This document shows, one piece after another, positions 8,347 to 16,842 of a DNA stretch of 64,000 nucleotides (position 1 is its first letter; the number at the start of each line of letters is the position of its first letter). The DNA is from Zhenhengia yiwuensis (GTDB lineage Bacteria > Bacillota > Clostridia > Lachnospirales > Cellulosilyticaceae), in assembly GCF_014384995.1 (NCBI RefSeq), contig NZ_JACRSY010000001.1, forward strand, positions 124,001 to 188,000. The letters run 5' to 3'. The notes below the pieces were generated by a model. The model saw only the letters and a program-made list of their open reading frames with translations. It was not told the DNA's origin and searched no databases. The translations under genes were made by a program, and so were the position numbers.

Positions 8347-9252
8347 ATGAAACCACTTTTATTTAAACCAGTTTATGTAGAACGTATTTGGGGTGGACGT
8401 GACCTTGAAAAATATAGAGATGATATGCCAGAAGGTGTAATCGGTGAAAGATGGGATGTATCAGCACATACTGCAGGTATGAGTGTTGTAAGCGAAGGTG
8501 AGTATGCAGGCAAAACTTTACTTGAGCTTGTAGAAACTTTAGGAGAAGAGCTTGTAGGAAGTAAATGCGCGGGTAAAGAATTCCCACTTCTTATTAAACT
8601 TATCAACTCATGTGACAGCTTATCAGTACAAGTTCACCCAGGTGATGAGTATGCAAGACGTGTTGAAAATCAATTTGGTAAAACAGAGTGCTGGTATGTT
8701 ATGGATGCTAAAGAAGGTGCAGCACTTGTAATCGGTACTAAAACAACAGATAAAGATGCTTTTAAAACAGCAGCACTTGAGGGGACACTTGACCAATATC
8801 TTAATACAATTCCAGTTAAAAAAGGTGATTTCTTCTACATTCCAAGTGGTTTAATCCATGCTATTGGACCGGGCGTAATCATTGCTGAAATTCAACAAAG
8901 TAGTGATATTACATACCGTGTATATGACTACAACCGTGGTAGAGAAATGCATCTTGATAAAGCAATGGAGGTAACGGATTTTACACTTACTCCAGAAACA
9001 GCAATTAGTGAAACACTTCTTTGCCAAGGTGAATACTTCACAGTTGAAAAACATACTATTACAGATTCATTCAAAGATACAAGCAATGAAGAAAAATTCT
9101 TCCTTTTCACATGTGTTGAAGGTGAAGGAACACTTATCTGTGATGGATTTGAAGCTAAAATCAATCTTGGTGAAAGTTTCTTAATTCCAGCTACTACAGG
9201 GGAATATGAAATCAAGGGTAACTTAACAGTGCTTAAAAGTTTTGTAGCATAG
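8347..9252 (+). CDS. manA: mannose-6-phosphate isomerase, class I
   Basis: This Zn-dependent enzyme interconverts mannose-6-phosphate and fructose-6-phosphate. The 301-residue length is that of the short Firmicutes ManA type. Probable zinc ligands are visible at Q95 and H97 in VQVHPGD, E114 in GKTECWYVMDA, and H171 in IPSGLIHAIGPG. The second cupin domain ends with the EIKGN region. RBS AAAGGAG is 5-6 nt before the ATG. Position directly after the hexokinase suggests the pair processes mannose taken up as free sugar. Confidence 0.93.
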   Translation: MKPLLFKPVYVERIWGGRDLEKYRDDMPEGVIGERWDVSAHTAGMSVVSEGEYAGKTLLELVETLGEELVGSKCAGKEFPLLIKLINSCDSLSVQVHPGDEYARRVENQFGKTECWYVMDAKEGAALVIGTKTTDKDAFKTAALEGTLDQYLNTIPVKKGDFFYIPSGLIHAIGPGVIIAEIQQSSDITYRVYDYNRGREMHLDKAMEVTDFTLTPETAISETLLCQGEYFTVEKHTITDSFKDTSNEEKFFLFTCVEGEGTLICDGFEAKINLGESFLIPATTGEYEIKGNLTVLKSFVA

Positions 9253-9262
9253 GGGGATTACA

Positions 9263-9841
9263 ATGAAGACATTACAAATACCAGTAGGGATTTCGGCAAG
9301 ACACTTACATTTATGCCAAGAACATCTTGAAGTGCTTTTTGGAGAAGGAGCGCAGCTCCATCCGATTAAAACACTTATGGGTGGTCAATATGCAGCAGAT
9401 GAACGTGTAACAGTCGTAGGTAATGCAGGCCGTAAACTCGAAAATGTACGTGTTTTAGGACCTCTTAGAGGAGCAACACAAGTTGAGATTTCTAAAACAG
9501 ATGCTATGTTCTTAAAGGTAGAAGGTGTACTTAGGGATTCAGGAGATATTGAAGGGACACCAGGTGTAACACTGATTGGACCAAAAGGTGAAGTAACTCT
9601 TGAAACAGGATGCATTGTAGCTAAAAGACATATTCATATGTCACCTGAAGATGCTAAGAATTTTGGACTTGAAGATAAAGCACGTATTTCAGTAGAACTT
9701 GAGGGTGAAAGAGGCGGTATGATGCACAATGTGCTTGTACGCGTTGATCCTACTTTTACACTTGAAATGCATATTGATACAGATGAAGCTAATGCCTTTG
9801 AGGTAAAATCAAATCAAGTCATTAACTATACAGTAGAATAA
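9263..9841 (+). CDS. pduL: PduL-type phosphate acyltransferase
   Basis: PduL enzymes exchange CoA and phosphate on short acyl groups (acetyl or propanoyl phosphate). The 192-residue protein has the two PduL domains, each with a metal-binding His pair: PVGISARHLHL (H14, H16) and VAKRHIHMSPEDA (H123, H125). It starts right at the first domain with no encapsulation peptide, so it is a cytosolic form rather than a microcompartment one. No microcompartment shell genes are nearby. In an operon with hexokinase and ManA, it most likely serves as the phosphotransacetylase of acetate formation from glycolysis, replacing Pta. That role is inferred; an acetate kinase gene is not in this window. Confidence 0.85.
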   Translation: MKTLQIPVGISARHLHLCQEHLEVLFGEGAQLHPIKTLMGGQYAADERVTVVGNAGRKLENVRVLGPLRGATQVEISKTDAMFLKVEGVLRDSGDIEGTPGVTLIGPKGEVTLETGCIVAKRHIHMSPEDAKNFGLEDKARISVELEGERGGMMHNVLVRVDPTFTLEMHIDTDEANAFEVKSNQVINYTVE

Positions 9842-9850
9842 AGAGAGTAA

Positions 9851-9893
9851 AAAAAGACCTAGGAGGCGTGTGAAGTGCTTCCTAGGTCTTTTT
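9851..9893. terminator. bidirectional terminator, pduL / ilvA
   Basis: A 17-bp hairpin built on GACCTAGGAGGC and GCTTCCTAGGTC, flanked by A5 and T5. It lies between two convergent genes. Confidence 0.85.
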
Positions 9894-9898
9894 CGATA

Positions 9899-11098
9899 TT
9901 AATAAAGTTGTGTAATAAAGTATCCATAGTCTTCAAATGTATTTTTGATAAGATGAATGTGTTCTGGACCATTTGTCTCAACAGTTACTTCGAGAAGAAC
10001 ATTTTTGAAACGGTTACGTGCTTTAAATTGATTATGATCAAGATTTACAACATTGGCATTAATGCTACTTAAGATTTTAGAAACTTCAAGAAGTTGACCA
10101 GGTGTATTAGGAAGCTCTACTGTGAAGCAGAAGAGGCGTCCACGAGATACAAGACCACTGCGGATAAGGGCAGAAATAGTAAGCATATCAATATTACCGC
10201 CGCTAATAATAGCAGCAACTTTTTTGTTTTTGAAGTTTAATTTTTTAAGTGCCGCAAGAGAAGCCGCTCCGGATGTTTCAGCAAGTAATTTATGTTTTTC
10301 AGTCAGTACAAGAAGACTATCTACAATAGCACTATCTTTAACTGTAATAATGTCATCAACATATTCTTTTATGTAAGAGAAAGTTAAGTCTCCTGGTGTT
10401 TTTACAGCAATACCTTCAGCAATAGTATCTACACGGTCAAGGGATGTAAGTTTACCCGCTTTAAAGCTACGTTCCATAGCATTAGCGCCTTCTGCTTGAA
10501 CCCCAATAACTTTAATGTTTGGATTGATAGATTTTGCATAAAGGGCAACACCACTGATCAATCCACCCCCGCCAATAGGGCAAAGGATAGCATCAAGATT
10601 TGGGAGTTCTTCTAAAATTTCAAGACCTACTGTACCTTGTCCATAAATAATATCTGGGTCATTGAAAGGATGAATAAACGTTGCACCTTTTTCTTGTTCG
10701 ATACGACAAGCTTCTTTAAAAGCATCATCATAGCAACTTCCAGTTAGAACCACATTACCGCCAAAGTCTTTAGTAGACTGTACTTTTAAATAAGGTGTTG
10801 TCTCTGGCATAACAATAGTGGAGTCTACATGGCTTAAAGTAGCTGCATAGGCAACGCCTTGTGCATGATTACCAGCAGATGAACATACAACACCTTTTTC
10901 TTTTTCTTCTTCAGAAAGACTTCTGATTTTATTTAGGGCACCACGGATTTTATAGGCACCTGTCACTTGAAGATTTTCACATTTTAAATATACCTGATTG
11001 CCACTTAAATTAGAAAAGACTGGACTATAGAGAAGCGGTGTCTTAATAACAACATCTTTTATATTCTCACGTGCATCTTGAACTAATTTTGCATACAT
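9899..11098 (-). CDS. ilvA: threonine ammonia-lyase (threonine dehydratase)
   Basis: This PLP enzyme deaminates threonine to 2-oxobutanoate and ammonia. The 399-residue protein has the fold-type II core with the PLP lysine in the NLQVTGAYKIRGALNK segment (about residue 50). The glycine-rich phosphate loop is CPIGGGGLISG (about 175-185). A C-terminal ACT-like domain is seen in the last 80 residues (FTVELPNTPGQLLEVSKIL). This layout is shared by the biosynthetic IlvA short form and the catabolic TdcB-like form; with no ilv genes adjacent I cannot say which. ATG 11098 is preceded by GAGGTG at 6-nt spacing; a GTG at 11107 lies inside that site. Confidence 0.9.
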   Translation of the reverse strand: MYAKLVQDARENIKDVVIKTPLLYSPVFSNLSGNQVYLKCENLQVTGAYKIRGALNKIRSLSEEEKEKGVVCSSAGNHAQGVAYAATLSHVDSTIVMPETTPYLKVQSTKDFGGNVVLTGSCYDDAFKEACRIEQEKGATFIHPFNDPDIIYGQGTVGLEILEELPNLDAILCPIGGGGLISGVALYAKSINPNIKVIGVQAEGANAMERSFKAGKLTSLDRVDTIAEGIAVKTPGDLTFSYIKEYVDDIITVKDSAIVDSLLVLTEKHKLLAETSGAASLAALKKLNFKNKKVAAIISGGNIDMLTISALIRSGLVSRGRLFCFTVELPNTPGQLLEVSKILSSINANVVNLDHNQFKARNRFKNVLLEVTVETNGPEHIHLIKNTFEDYGYFITQLY

Positions 11099-11136
11099 AA
11101 TGAGCACCTCATTTCAGAATAGAAAATTACTTTTTC

Positions 11137-11165
11137 ATTATAAAACAATCTTACTCATTGTACAA
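11137..11165 (-). promoter_or_regulatory. sigma-A promoter for ilvA
   Basis: On the minus strand TTGTAC (11165-11160), a 17-bp spacer and TATAAT (11142-11137), with the start codon about 38 bp downstream of the -10 box. Confidence 0.65.
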
Positions 11166-11354
11166 ATAAATAATACGAATGAATAAGGAAATATATAAAT
11201 AAGTAAAAATAAATAACAAATATCAAAAAATATAATTATAAAGATAATTGTGAATAAATGCCTGGATTATTGCAGTGTTTAAACTTAAGATATAATAAAT
11301 AAAATATATTTTGTATATAAATTTAAAAGGCTAGTGTGAAAAGATTATCTATAT

Positions 11355-11733
11355 AAACTACAAGCTTTCTTGGATATAGGTTTTAAAATGGACTTTGGGG
11401 AATTTGTGTCTATTATGGAGGCATCGGGTTGTGGGAAGACTACCTTTCTTTCTATTTTAGGATGTTTGGATTAAGCTTTTAATTGGCTGCCGAAACTTAC
11501 TCTATTAGAGAATGGGGGTATGGAGGAGTAAAGCCGAGAGAGCGGCGTAAGCTTGCACTAGGAGCATTAGAAAAAATAGGCCTTAGTGATAGAATTAAAA
11601 ATAAGCCTAATAAAATTTCAGGAAGCAGAAACAAAGAGTAGCGGTTGCACGAACCTGAAATTGCTTCCTATACAAAGAGAAAAGTGGGCCTACTATTACC
11701 GATGAAAAACTTTACCAAATTAAACTAAAGTAA
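11355..11733 (+). pseudogene. decayed duplicate of the MacB-type ABC ATPase gene
   Basis: This stretch is a scrambled, shortened copy of the intact ATPase gene at 13344-14036. It keeps recognisable blocks in the same order: the Walker A part (SGCGKTTFLSILGCLD, then a stop), the RERR helix, the start of the signature motif, HEPEIA-x-YTKRKV, and the C-terminal DEKL-x-QIKL. Between blocks there are deletions and frameshifts. In one, the whole region between two GCACG direct repeats (13800 and 13937 in the intact gene) is missing, removing Walker B. No frame remains open. It lies upstream of the efflux operon, so it is probably what is left of a tandem duplication. Confidence 0.85.
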
Positions 11734-11810
11734 AGAAATACACATAGAATTTACATCGGAAATTTATAATGAAAGTTGCCCAGAAGGGAATTAAAACATA
11801 GAAAGTACGT

Positions 11811-11839
11811 TTGACAATTTTGTAACCATCAACTATAGT
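11811..11839 (+). promoter_or_regulatory. sigma-A promoter for the efflux operon
   Basis: TTGACA at 11811-11816, a 17-bp spacer and TATAGT at 11834-11839. It lies between the pseudogene and the adaptor gene, leaving a leader of about 55 nt. Confidence 0.8.
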
Positions 11840-11899
11840 AGAGGGCATGTTAAGCTTTCTAATATATGGGAATTTTGATTTAAATATAAGGAGGACATT

Positions 11900-13357
11900 A
11901 TGAAAATTAAAAAAAAGCTAGTTGTTGCCATAGGCGCAACACTTATTGTATTAGTAATGGGGATGAGTTTATTAGGAACCCAAAATAAAGGTCCTGTTTT
12001 AATAGGAGATCCACAAGGACAACTTGTTAATGTAGAAAAAGCTATTGAAGCAGACATTCAAACAAAGATATCTGCAACAGGTATGGTAAAAGCTGATAAA
12101 AACGAAACAGTATTGGCGCAGCTCAATACGCAAGTTGAAAAAATAAACGTTGAAGTAGGTGATTTTGTTAAAAAGGGTGATGTACTTCTTACATATGAAC
12201 AAGAAACGAAAGAAAATCTTCAAAGAGATTTAGAGAAATTAGATCTTCAGATACAAAGTAGTAAGATTTTATTAAATCAGATGCAAAGTGCAAGTAAACA
12301 ATCTATAATGGGAGCTGAGACAGCTGTTGCCAATGCAGAAAAAAATATTCTAGATTTAGAAGATAGTATTAAGAGTATAGAAACTTCTTTAGAGATTTCA
12401 AAGAAGAGTTTAGAAAAAGTACAAAATAATTATGATGTAACAAAACAGCTTCATAGTGAGGGACTAGCTGCTAAAACAGAGTTAGATGATGCAGAGCAGG
12501 CACTTATGAATGCAAAAGATCAAGTGAATTCTCTAGAAACAAAAATTCAGTCTACAAAGAAAAGTTTAGAGACGGCTAAAATGCAGCAGGAAAGTGCACA
12601 GTATGATTTAGATGTCTTATTAAATAAAGTAGAAGACCAAACAAAGTTAGAGAATATAGCAGTTAAACAAAATGAGATTGCATCTTTAACCCTTCAAAAA
12701 CAGGCACTTTTAGAGCAGTTAGAAAAAGCTGCTGTAAATGTGATTGCACCAATGGATGGTGTGATTTCAGAAGTGAAGGTACAAGATGGCAGTTATGTAG
12801 CACCAGGGGCAGAGCTTGTAAAAATTATTAACCCAGACCAATTAGTAGTAAAAGCTGAAATTTCACCTTATTATGCAGCACAACTTGAAACAGGGCTTAA
12901 AGTAGCAGTGAAGTACAATGGTTCTACAACTGTAGAGACAGAGGGAACAGTTTCTATGGTTTCTCCAGTGGCTGTACAAAAATCAGCGCAGGATAAAAGT
13001 GCAACAAGTACAGCTATTCCGATAGAAGTAGCACTTGATAGTAGTAAAGGTCTTAAAGAAGGATTAACTGTAGACCTTAAAATCATTACTTCAGATGTAA
13101 AAGATGTTATAGCAGTACCTCTTCTTGCAACCATGACAGATAAAGAAGATAATAATTACCTCTTTGTAGTAGGGGAAGACGGTAAGCTTTCAAAACGAAT
13201 GGTTAAACAAGGTGCAGCAGATAATCAGTATGTACAAGTAAGTGATCTAGAAGTTGGAGATATTGTAGTAACAAACCCGACAGAAGCACTTGAGGATGGT
13301 ATGAGTGTAAGATATCTGCCATTTGAAGAAGCAGGTGAGCAAAATGATTCAAATTGA
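11900..13357 (+). CDS. efflux transporter periplasmic-adaptor-type subunit (MacA/HlyD family)
   Basis: A 485-residue membrane-fusion protein. It has an N-terminal membrane anchor (KLVVAIGATLIVLVMGMSLLG, split here by charge), then a biotinyl-lipoyl-like half (VEKINVEVGDFVKKGDVLL, about 75-95). A long coiled coil follows (about 100-265, heptads rich in E, K, Q, L), then the second lipoyl half (VIAPMDGVISEVKVQDGSYV) and a beta-barrel domain. In a monoderm cell it would sit on the outer face of the membrane and work with the ABC permease below. AAGGAGG precedes the ATG. Its last 14 bases overlap the ATPase gene, so the two are translationally coupled. Confidence 0.88.
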   Translation: MKIKKKLVVAIGATLIVLVMGMSLLGTQNKGPVLIGDPQGQLVNVEKAIEADIQTKISATGMVKADKNETVLAQLNTQVEKINVEVGDFVKKGDVLLTYEQETKENLQRDLEKLDLQIQSSKILLNQMQSASKQSIMGAETAVANAEKNILDLEDSIKSIETSLEISKKSLEKVQNNYDVTKQLHSEGLAAKTELDDAEQALMNAKDQVNSLETKIQSTKKSLETAKMQQESAQYDLDVLLNKVEDQTKLENIAVKQNEIASLTLQKQALLEQLEKAAVNVIAPMDGVISEVKVQDGSYVAPGAELVKIINPDQLVVKAEISPYYAAQLETGLKVAVKYNGSTTVETEGTVSMVSPVAVQKSAQDKSATSTAIPIEVALDSSKGLKEGLTVDLKIITSDVKDVIAVPLLATMTDKEDNNYLFVVGEDGKLSKRMVKQGAADNQYVQVSDLEVGDIVVTNPTEALEDGMSVRYLPFEEAGEQNDSN

Positions 13358-14036
13358 AAAAATGAATAAAATTTATAAAAACGGTAAGATGGAATTACAA
13401 GCTTTATTTGATGTAGATCTTAAAGTAAATCCAGGGGAGTTTGTGTCTATCATGGGTACATCAGGTTCTGGCAAGACAACCTTCCTTTCTATATTAGGTT
13501 GTTTAGACCAGGCCACAGAGGGCACTTATATTTTAGATGGTGTTAATGTTTCTGAAATGCACGATAAAGATTTTTCTAAACTACGTAATGAAAAGATAGG
13601 CTTTGTTTTTCAGGCTTTTAATCTATTACCTAAGTTGACTATTTTAGAAAACGTAGAAATACCTCTTATGTATGGTGGTGTTAAACCAAAAGAAAGAAGA
13701 GAGCGTGCAACAGAAGCATTAGAGAAAGTAGGTCTTGGTCATCGTCTTAAACATAAGCCTAATGAAATTTCTGGGGGGCAAAAACAAAGGGTAGCCATTG
13801 CACGTGCCCTTGTTAATAATCCGGCCATTCTTTTTGCAGATGAGCCTACAGGAAATTTAGATAGTAAATCAAGTGTAGAGATTATGAAAATTTTCCAACA
13901 GCTTAATGATGAAGGGGCTACTATTGTTATGGTTACGCACGAACCTGAAATTGCTGCCTATACAAAGAGAAAAGTTGTCTTTAGAGATGGACGTATTATT
14001 GCAGATGAAAAACTTGACCAGATTAAACTAGACTAA
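13344..14036 (+). CDS. MacB-type ABC transporter ATP-binding protein
   Basis: A 230-residue ABC ATPase of the MacB/LolD/FtsE class. Visible motifs are Walker A GTSGSGKTT (about 37-45), Q-loop FVFQAFNLLPKLT, signature ISGGQKQRVAIARAL, Walker B ILFADEPTGNLD and the switch His in VMVTHEPEIA. The start ATG at 13344 has AGGTGA five bases upstream and overlaps the adaptor gene. An upstream in-frame TTG at 13323 is less likely. It powers the permease encoded 13 bp downstream, so the unit is a mechanotransmission-type exporter of drugs, peptides or lipids; the substrate is unknown. A degraded duplicate lies at 11355-11733. Confidence 0.92.
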   Translation: MIQIEKMNKIYKNGKMELQALFDVDLKVNPGEFVSIMGTSGSGKTTFLSILGCLDQATEGTYILDGVNVSEMHDKDFSKLRNEKIGFVFQAFNLLPKLTILENVEIPLMYGGVKPKERRERATEALEKVGLGHRLKHKPNEISGGQKQRVAIARALVNNPAILFADEPTGNLDSKSSVEIMKIFQQLNDEGATIVMVTHEPEIAAYTKRKVVFRDGRIIADEKLDQIKLD

Positions 14037-14049
14037 GGAGGAGAGGGTT

Positions 14050-15258
14050 ATGAATTTAATAGAATGTATTAAGAGTGCAATGAACCAGCTCCTTGGTAAT
14101 AAAATGAGGACCTTCCTTACTATGCTTGGTATGTTTATAGGAATCGGCTCTGTTATTATGGTACTTGGGCTAGGTGCAGGTGTAAAAGATTTAATGATGA
14201 GTACTTTTGATGCTATTGGAAAAGGTACTGTTATGATTAATGTAAAAGATGGCAGACCAGAAAATATGCTTAACCAATCAGATCTTGAGGCTATCCGTGA
14301 AATGCAAGAAGTTGAAGATGCTGTATTTGTAGGCGAGAACTGGATGACAAGTATCAAGGACTATAAGAAAGAAGATAAATGGATTTATTTCGCAGGTGCA
14401 CCTTATAATATATCTATTGTACAGGATGTAGAGATTACAGCAGGGCGTATGTATGCAGAATCTGAGGAGCTGGCAAAGGCCAATGTATGTGTTGTTTCAG
14501 ATACTTATGCCAAAGTGATCTTAGGCAGCGATACACCAAGTGATGCAATAGGTAGAATGCTTGAACTTGATATTGCAGGCGAAAAGCATGAGTTTGAAAT
14601 TGTAGGAATTAAGAAGGAAATGAGCTTTCCTGGAATGCCAGAAGAGATGATGCCGCTTATTGCTTATATTCCTTTCCATACGATGGATCAAATTACTAAC
14701 TTTGGAGATTTAAGAAGCTATACGGGTGGTTTTAAAGTTAAGGAAGAATACAATCCAAATGAAGTAGCTTATCAGGTAAGTAGACTCCTAGACAAGAGAC
14801 ATAATACTCAAAATGGCTATCAAACTCAAAGTGCGAGTAGTATGTTAGATCAAATGAATACAGTTATGAGTGTTGTAACAGGTTTCATCAGTTTTGTAGC
14901 TGCTATATCCCTAGTAGTAGGCGGTATTGGGATTATGAATATTATGCTTGTAACTGTTAAGGAACGTACAAGGGAAATTGGTGTACGTAAGGCTGTAGGG
15001 GCAAGTAATAAAGAAATTTTAAGACAATTCCTAGTAGAGGCTGTTATACTGACATTATTAGGTGGTATAATAGGGATGTTATTAGGTTATGTAGGAGCAG
15101 TGGCGTTAGGGAATGCCTTTGGTATTACTATTAGCTTAACTTCAGACATGATTTTATTTGCAGTAGGAACATCGAGTGCTATTGGTATTATTTTTGGAGT
15201 ATATCCAGCGCGCCAAGCTGCAAAGCTTGATCCTGTAGAAGCACTTAGATATGAATAG
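14050..15258 (+). CDS. MacB/FtsX-type ABC transporter permease
   Basis: The 402-residue protein has the MacB permease plan. One N-terminal helix (MRTFLTMLGMFIGIGSVIMVL) is followed by a large extracellular domain of about 220 residues, then three C-terminal helices. The FtsX signature around GIGIMNIMLVTVKERTREIG and RKAVGASNKEILRQFL lies after the second helix. It pairs with the ATPase just upstream, and AAGGAGG precedes the ATG. Its stop lies 10 bp before the TolC-family gene start, consistent with one operon. Confidence 0.92.
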   Translation: MNLIECIKSAMNQLLGNKMRTFLTMLGMFIGIGSVIMVLGLGAGVKDLMMSTFDAIGKGTVMINVKDGRPENMLNQSDLEAIREMQEVEDAVFVGENWMTSIKDYKKEDKWIYFAGAPYNISIVQDVEITAGRMYAESEELAKANVCVVSDTYAKVILGSDTPSDAIGRMLELDIAGEKHEFEIVGIKKEMSFPGMPEEMMPLIAYIPFHTMDQITNFGDLRSYTGGFKVKEEYNPNEVAYQVSRLLDKRHNTQNGYQTQSASSMLDQMNTVMSVVTGFISFVAAISLVVGGIGIMNIMLVTVKERTREIGVRKAVGASNKEILRQFLVEAVILTLLGGIIGMLLGYVGAVALGNAFGITISLTSDMILFAVGTSSAIGIIFGVYPARQAAKLDPVEALRYE

Positions 15259-15268
15259 GAGGGGAAAA

Positions 15269-16312
15269 ATGGATACTAGAAAGATTATGGCCTGCTTACT
15301 TGGTGCAACTTTGATGGTGGGAGCGAATAACTTTACATATGCCAAGGAAGTCAAAGAGGAAAAAATTCTTACGCTTAAAGAAGCTGTAAATAAAGCACAA
15401 TCTAAAAGTCTCCAGCTTCGTATAACAGAAAGAAATACAGAACTTGCTAAAGAAAATGCAGAGATGGCCTATTTACAGGGCGGTTATTATGCATATGATA
15501 GCAAAAATGTAGATTATCAATATACACAAAAACAGCAAGGTGTCATTAAAGACCAAGTTGCATTAAGTGTTACAAATCTTTATGAAGATATTATTTTAAG
15601 TGAAAAAAAATTAGATAATTTAAGTGCAAGTTTACAGCTTTGGGAAAAACAAAATATGAAAGATCAGATTGAGTTTGATAGAGGGCTTAAAAGTAACCTT
15701 TATATGCAACAAAAGGAGCTAGAACATCAACAGTCTCTTCAGAGTAAAGCAGATCTTGAAAAGCAGCTTGAACTTAAGTATATGCAGCTTGGCAATATGG
15801 TAGGGCTAACTATGAAGTACTATACGCTTGAAGAGCCAGAACTTGTTTTTGAGCCTTATAGAGATGTGGCTCATTTAGATAGTTTTGCTTCTAGCAAAGC
15901 TGAGGACCATGTGGCACTTTGGAAAGCAACGGAAGAATTACGCGTTGCATTAGAAACACCTATTTTTACACAAGACTATATGACTGTGATTACCATGAAG
16001 GCTAACCGTGAAACAGCAAAAGATAATCAGAGACTTACAAAAGAAAATCTAGAAAAGTCCATTCGTGAAATTTATGTGCAAGTGAAACAATTAGAATCTC
16101 AATATAACCTTTTAGTAAGCCAACTAGAGCTTAAAGAAAAAGAACTTAAGGTGAATGAGCTATACTTAGAAAGAGGCATGATTTCTAATCTGCAATATGA
16201 ACAGAGTAAAATAGCTTATGATAAAGCAAAGCTAGAGCTTGATCAAGTGATAAGTCAGCATAATCAACTTAAATATCAGTTGGATCATCCACATCTTATT
16301 CCAGCTGTATAA
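15269..16312 (+). CDS. TolC family protein
   Basis: A 347-residue exported helical protein: a signal peptide (MACLLGATLMVGANNFTYA, about 7-25), then long alpha-helical stretches with an internal two-fold pattern. LTLKEAVNKAQSKSLQLRI at the start of the first half and LKEKELKVNELYLERGMIS in the second resemble the helical hairpins of TolC-like factors. It is shorter than Gram-negative TolC (about 430-490), and no outer-membrane beta segment is evident. AGGAGGGG precedes the ATG at 15269; an upstream ATG at 15251 overlaps the previous gene. As the fourth gene of the MacAB-like operon, it probably forms an extracellular extension across the wall. That role is inference. Confidence 0.75.
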   Translation: MDTRKIMACLLGATLMVGANNFTYAKEVKEEKILTLKEAVNKAQSKSLQLRITERNTELAKENAEMAYLQGGYYAYDSKNVDYQYTQKQQGVIKDQVALSVTNLYEDIILSEKKLDNLSASLQLWEKQNMKDQIEFDRGLKSNLYMQQKELEHQQSLQSKADLEKQLELKYMQLGNMVGLTMKYYTLEEPELVFEPYRDVAHLDSFASSKAEDHVALWKATEELRVALETPIFTQDYMTVITMKANRETAKDNQRLTKENLEKSIREIYVQVKQLESQYNLLVSQLELKEKELKVNELYLERGMISNLQYEQSKIAYDKAKLELDQVISQHNQLKYQLDHPHLIPAV

Positions 16313-16320
16313 AAGTTAAA

Positions 16321-16354
16321 AGATAGTTATACAAGGTATAACTATCTTTTTTTA
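16321..16354 (+). terminator. terminator of the efflux operon
   Basis: AGATAGTTATAC (16321-16332) pairs with GTATAACTATCT (16336-16347) across a 3-nt loop, followed by T7. Confidence 0.9.
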
Positions 16355-16434
16355 TTATCTTACAAACAGTTAATATTGTGTTAAAAATTATTAGGCATAA
16401 TACAAATATCTACAATGAGATAGAGGGGATACAT

Positions 16435-16815
16435 ATGTTGCATTATTATCTTACAAAAGAATTAACCGTAGTGGAAGTTGTAGCTAAACTAAAGAATCAG
16501 CTTAAAGAGGAAAATATTTTAAGCGTAGGTTGCAATAAAAAAGGGAGAGCTTTTGTAGAGACAGACTGGTATATTTATGAAGTGAATGTAAAAGGGGATT
16601 GTTACACACTTTCAGTCATGTGGTCAAAGTCCAAGAAGCCGTTTTTAATTGCAGGTATTTTGACTGTTTTATTTTTAATGTTTTTTGTAGGAGGGCTTAT
16701 TACTGATTTTATGGTTATTACAATTTTGTGTAGTTTAGGACTTGTTAATGTATTTAAACGTACAGAAATCAGGAAGATGAAGCTAGCTATTGAACGTGTA
16801 CTTAGTGAAAGTTAA
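16435..16815 (+). CDS. hypothetical small membrane protein
   Basis: I do not recognise this 126-residue protein. Residues 1-65 are soluble, with a compact beta-rich look (VGCNKKGRAFVETDWYIYEV). Then come two hydrophobic helices (FLIAGILTVLFLMFFVGGLI and FMVITILCSLGLV) and a short basic helical tail. The ATG at 16435 has GAGGGG seven bases upstream; a GTG at 16378 has no ribosome-binding site. It leads a run of four same-strand genes for envelope proteins (16435-20129), but whether they form one transcript is not shown by the spacing (27, 74 and 12 bp). Confidence 0.6.
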   Translation: MLHYYLTKELTVVEVVAKLKNQLKEENILSVGCNKKGRAFVETDWYIYEVNVKGDCYTLSVMWSKSKKPFLIAGILTVLFLMFFVGGLITDFMVITILCSLGLVNVFKRTEIRKMKLAIERVLSES

Positions 16816-16842
16816 GTCTATAAAAAATTAAAGGAGTCAGTC

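Noticed and set aside
9875..10072. A 65-codon plus-strand ORF opposite the end of ilvA
   Set aside because: It is antisense to a conserved ACT-like domain and begins within the shared terminator.
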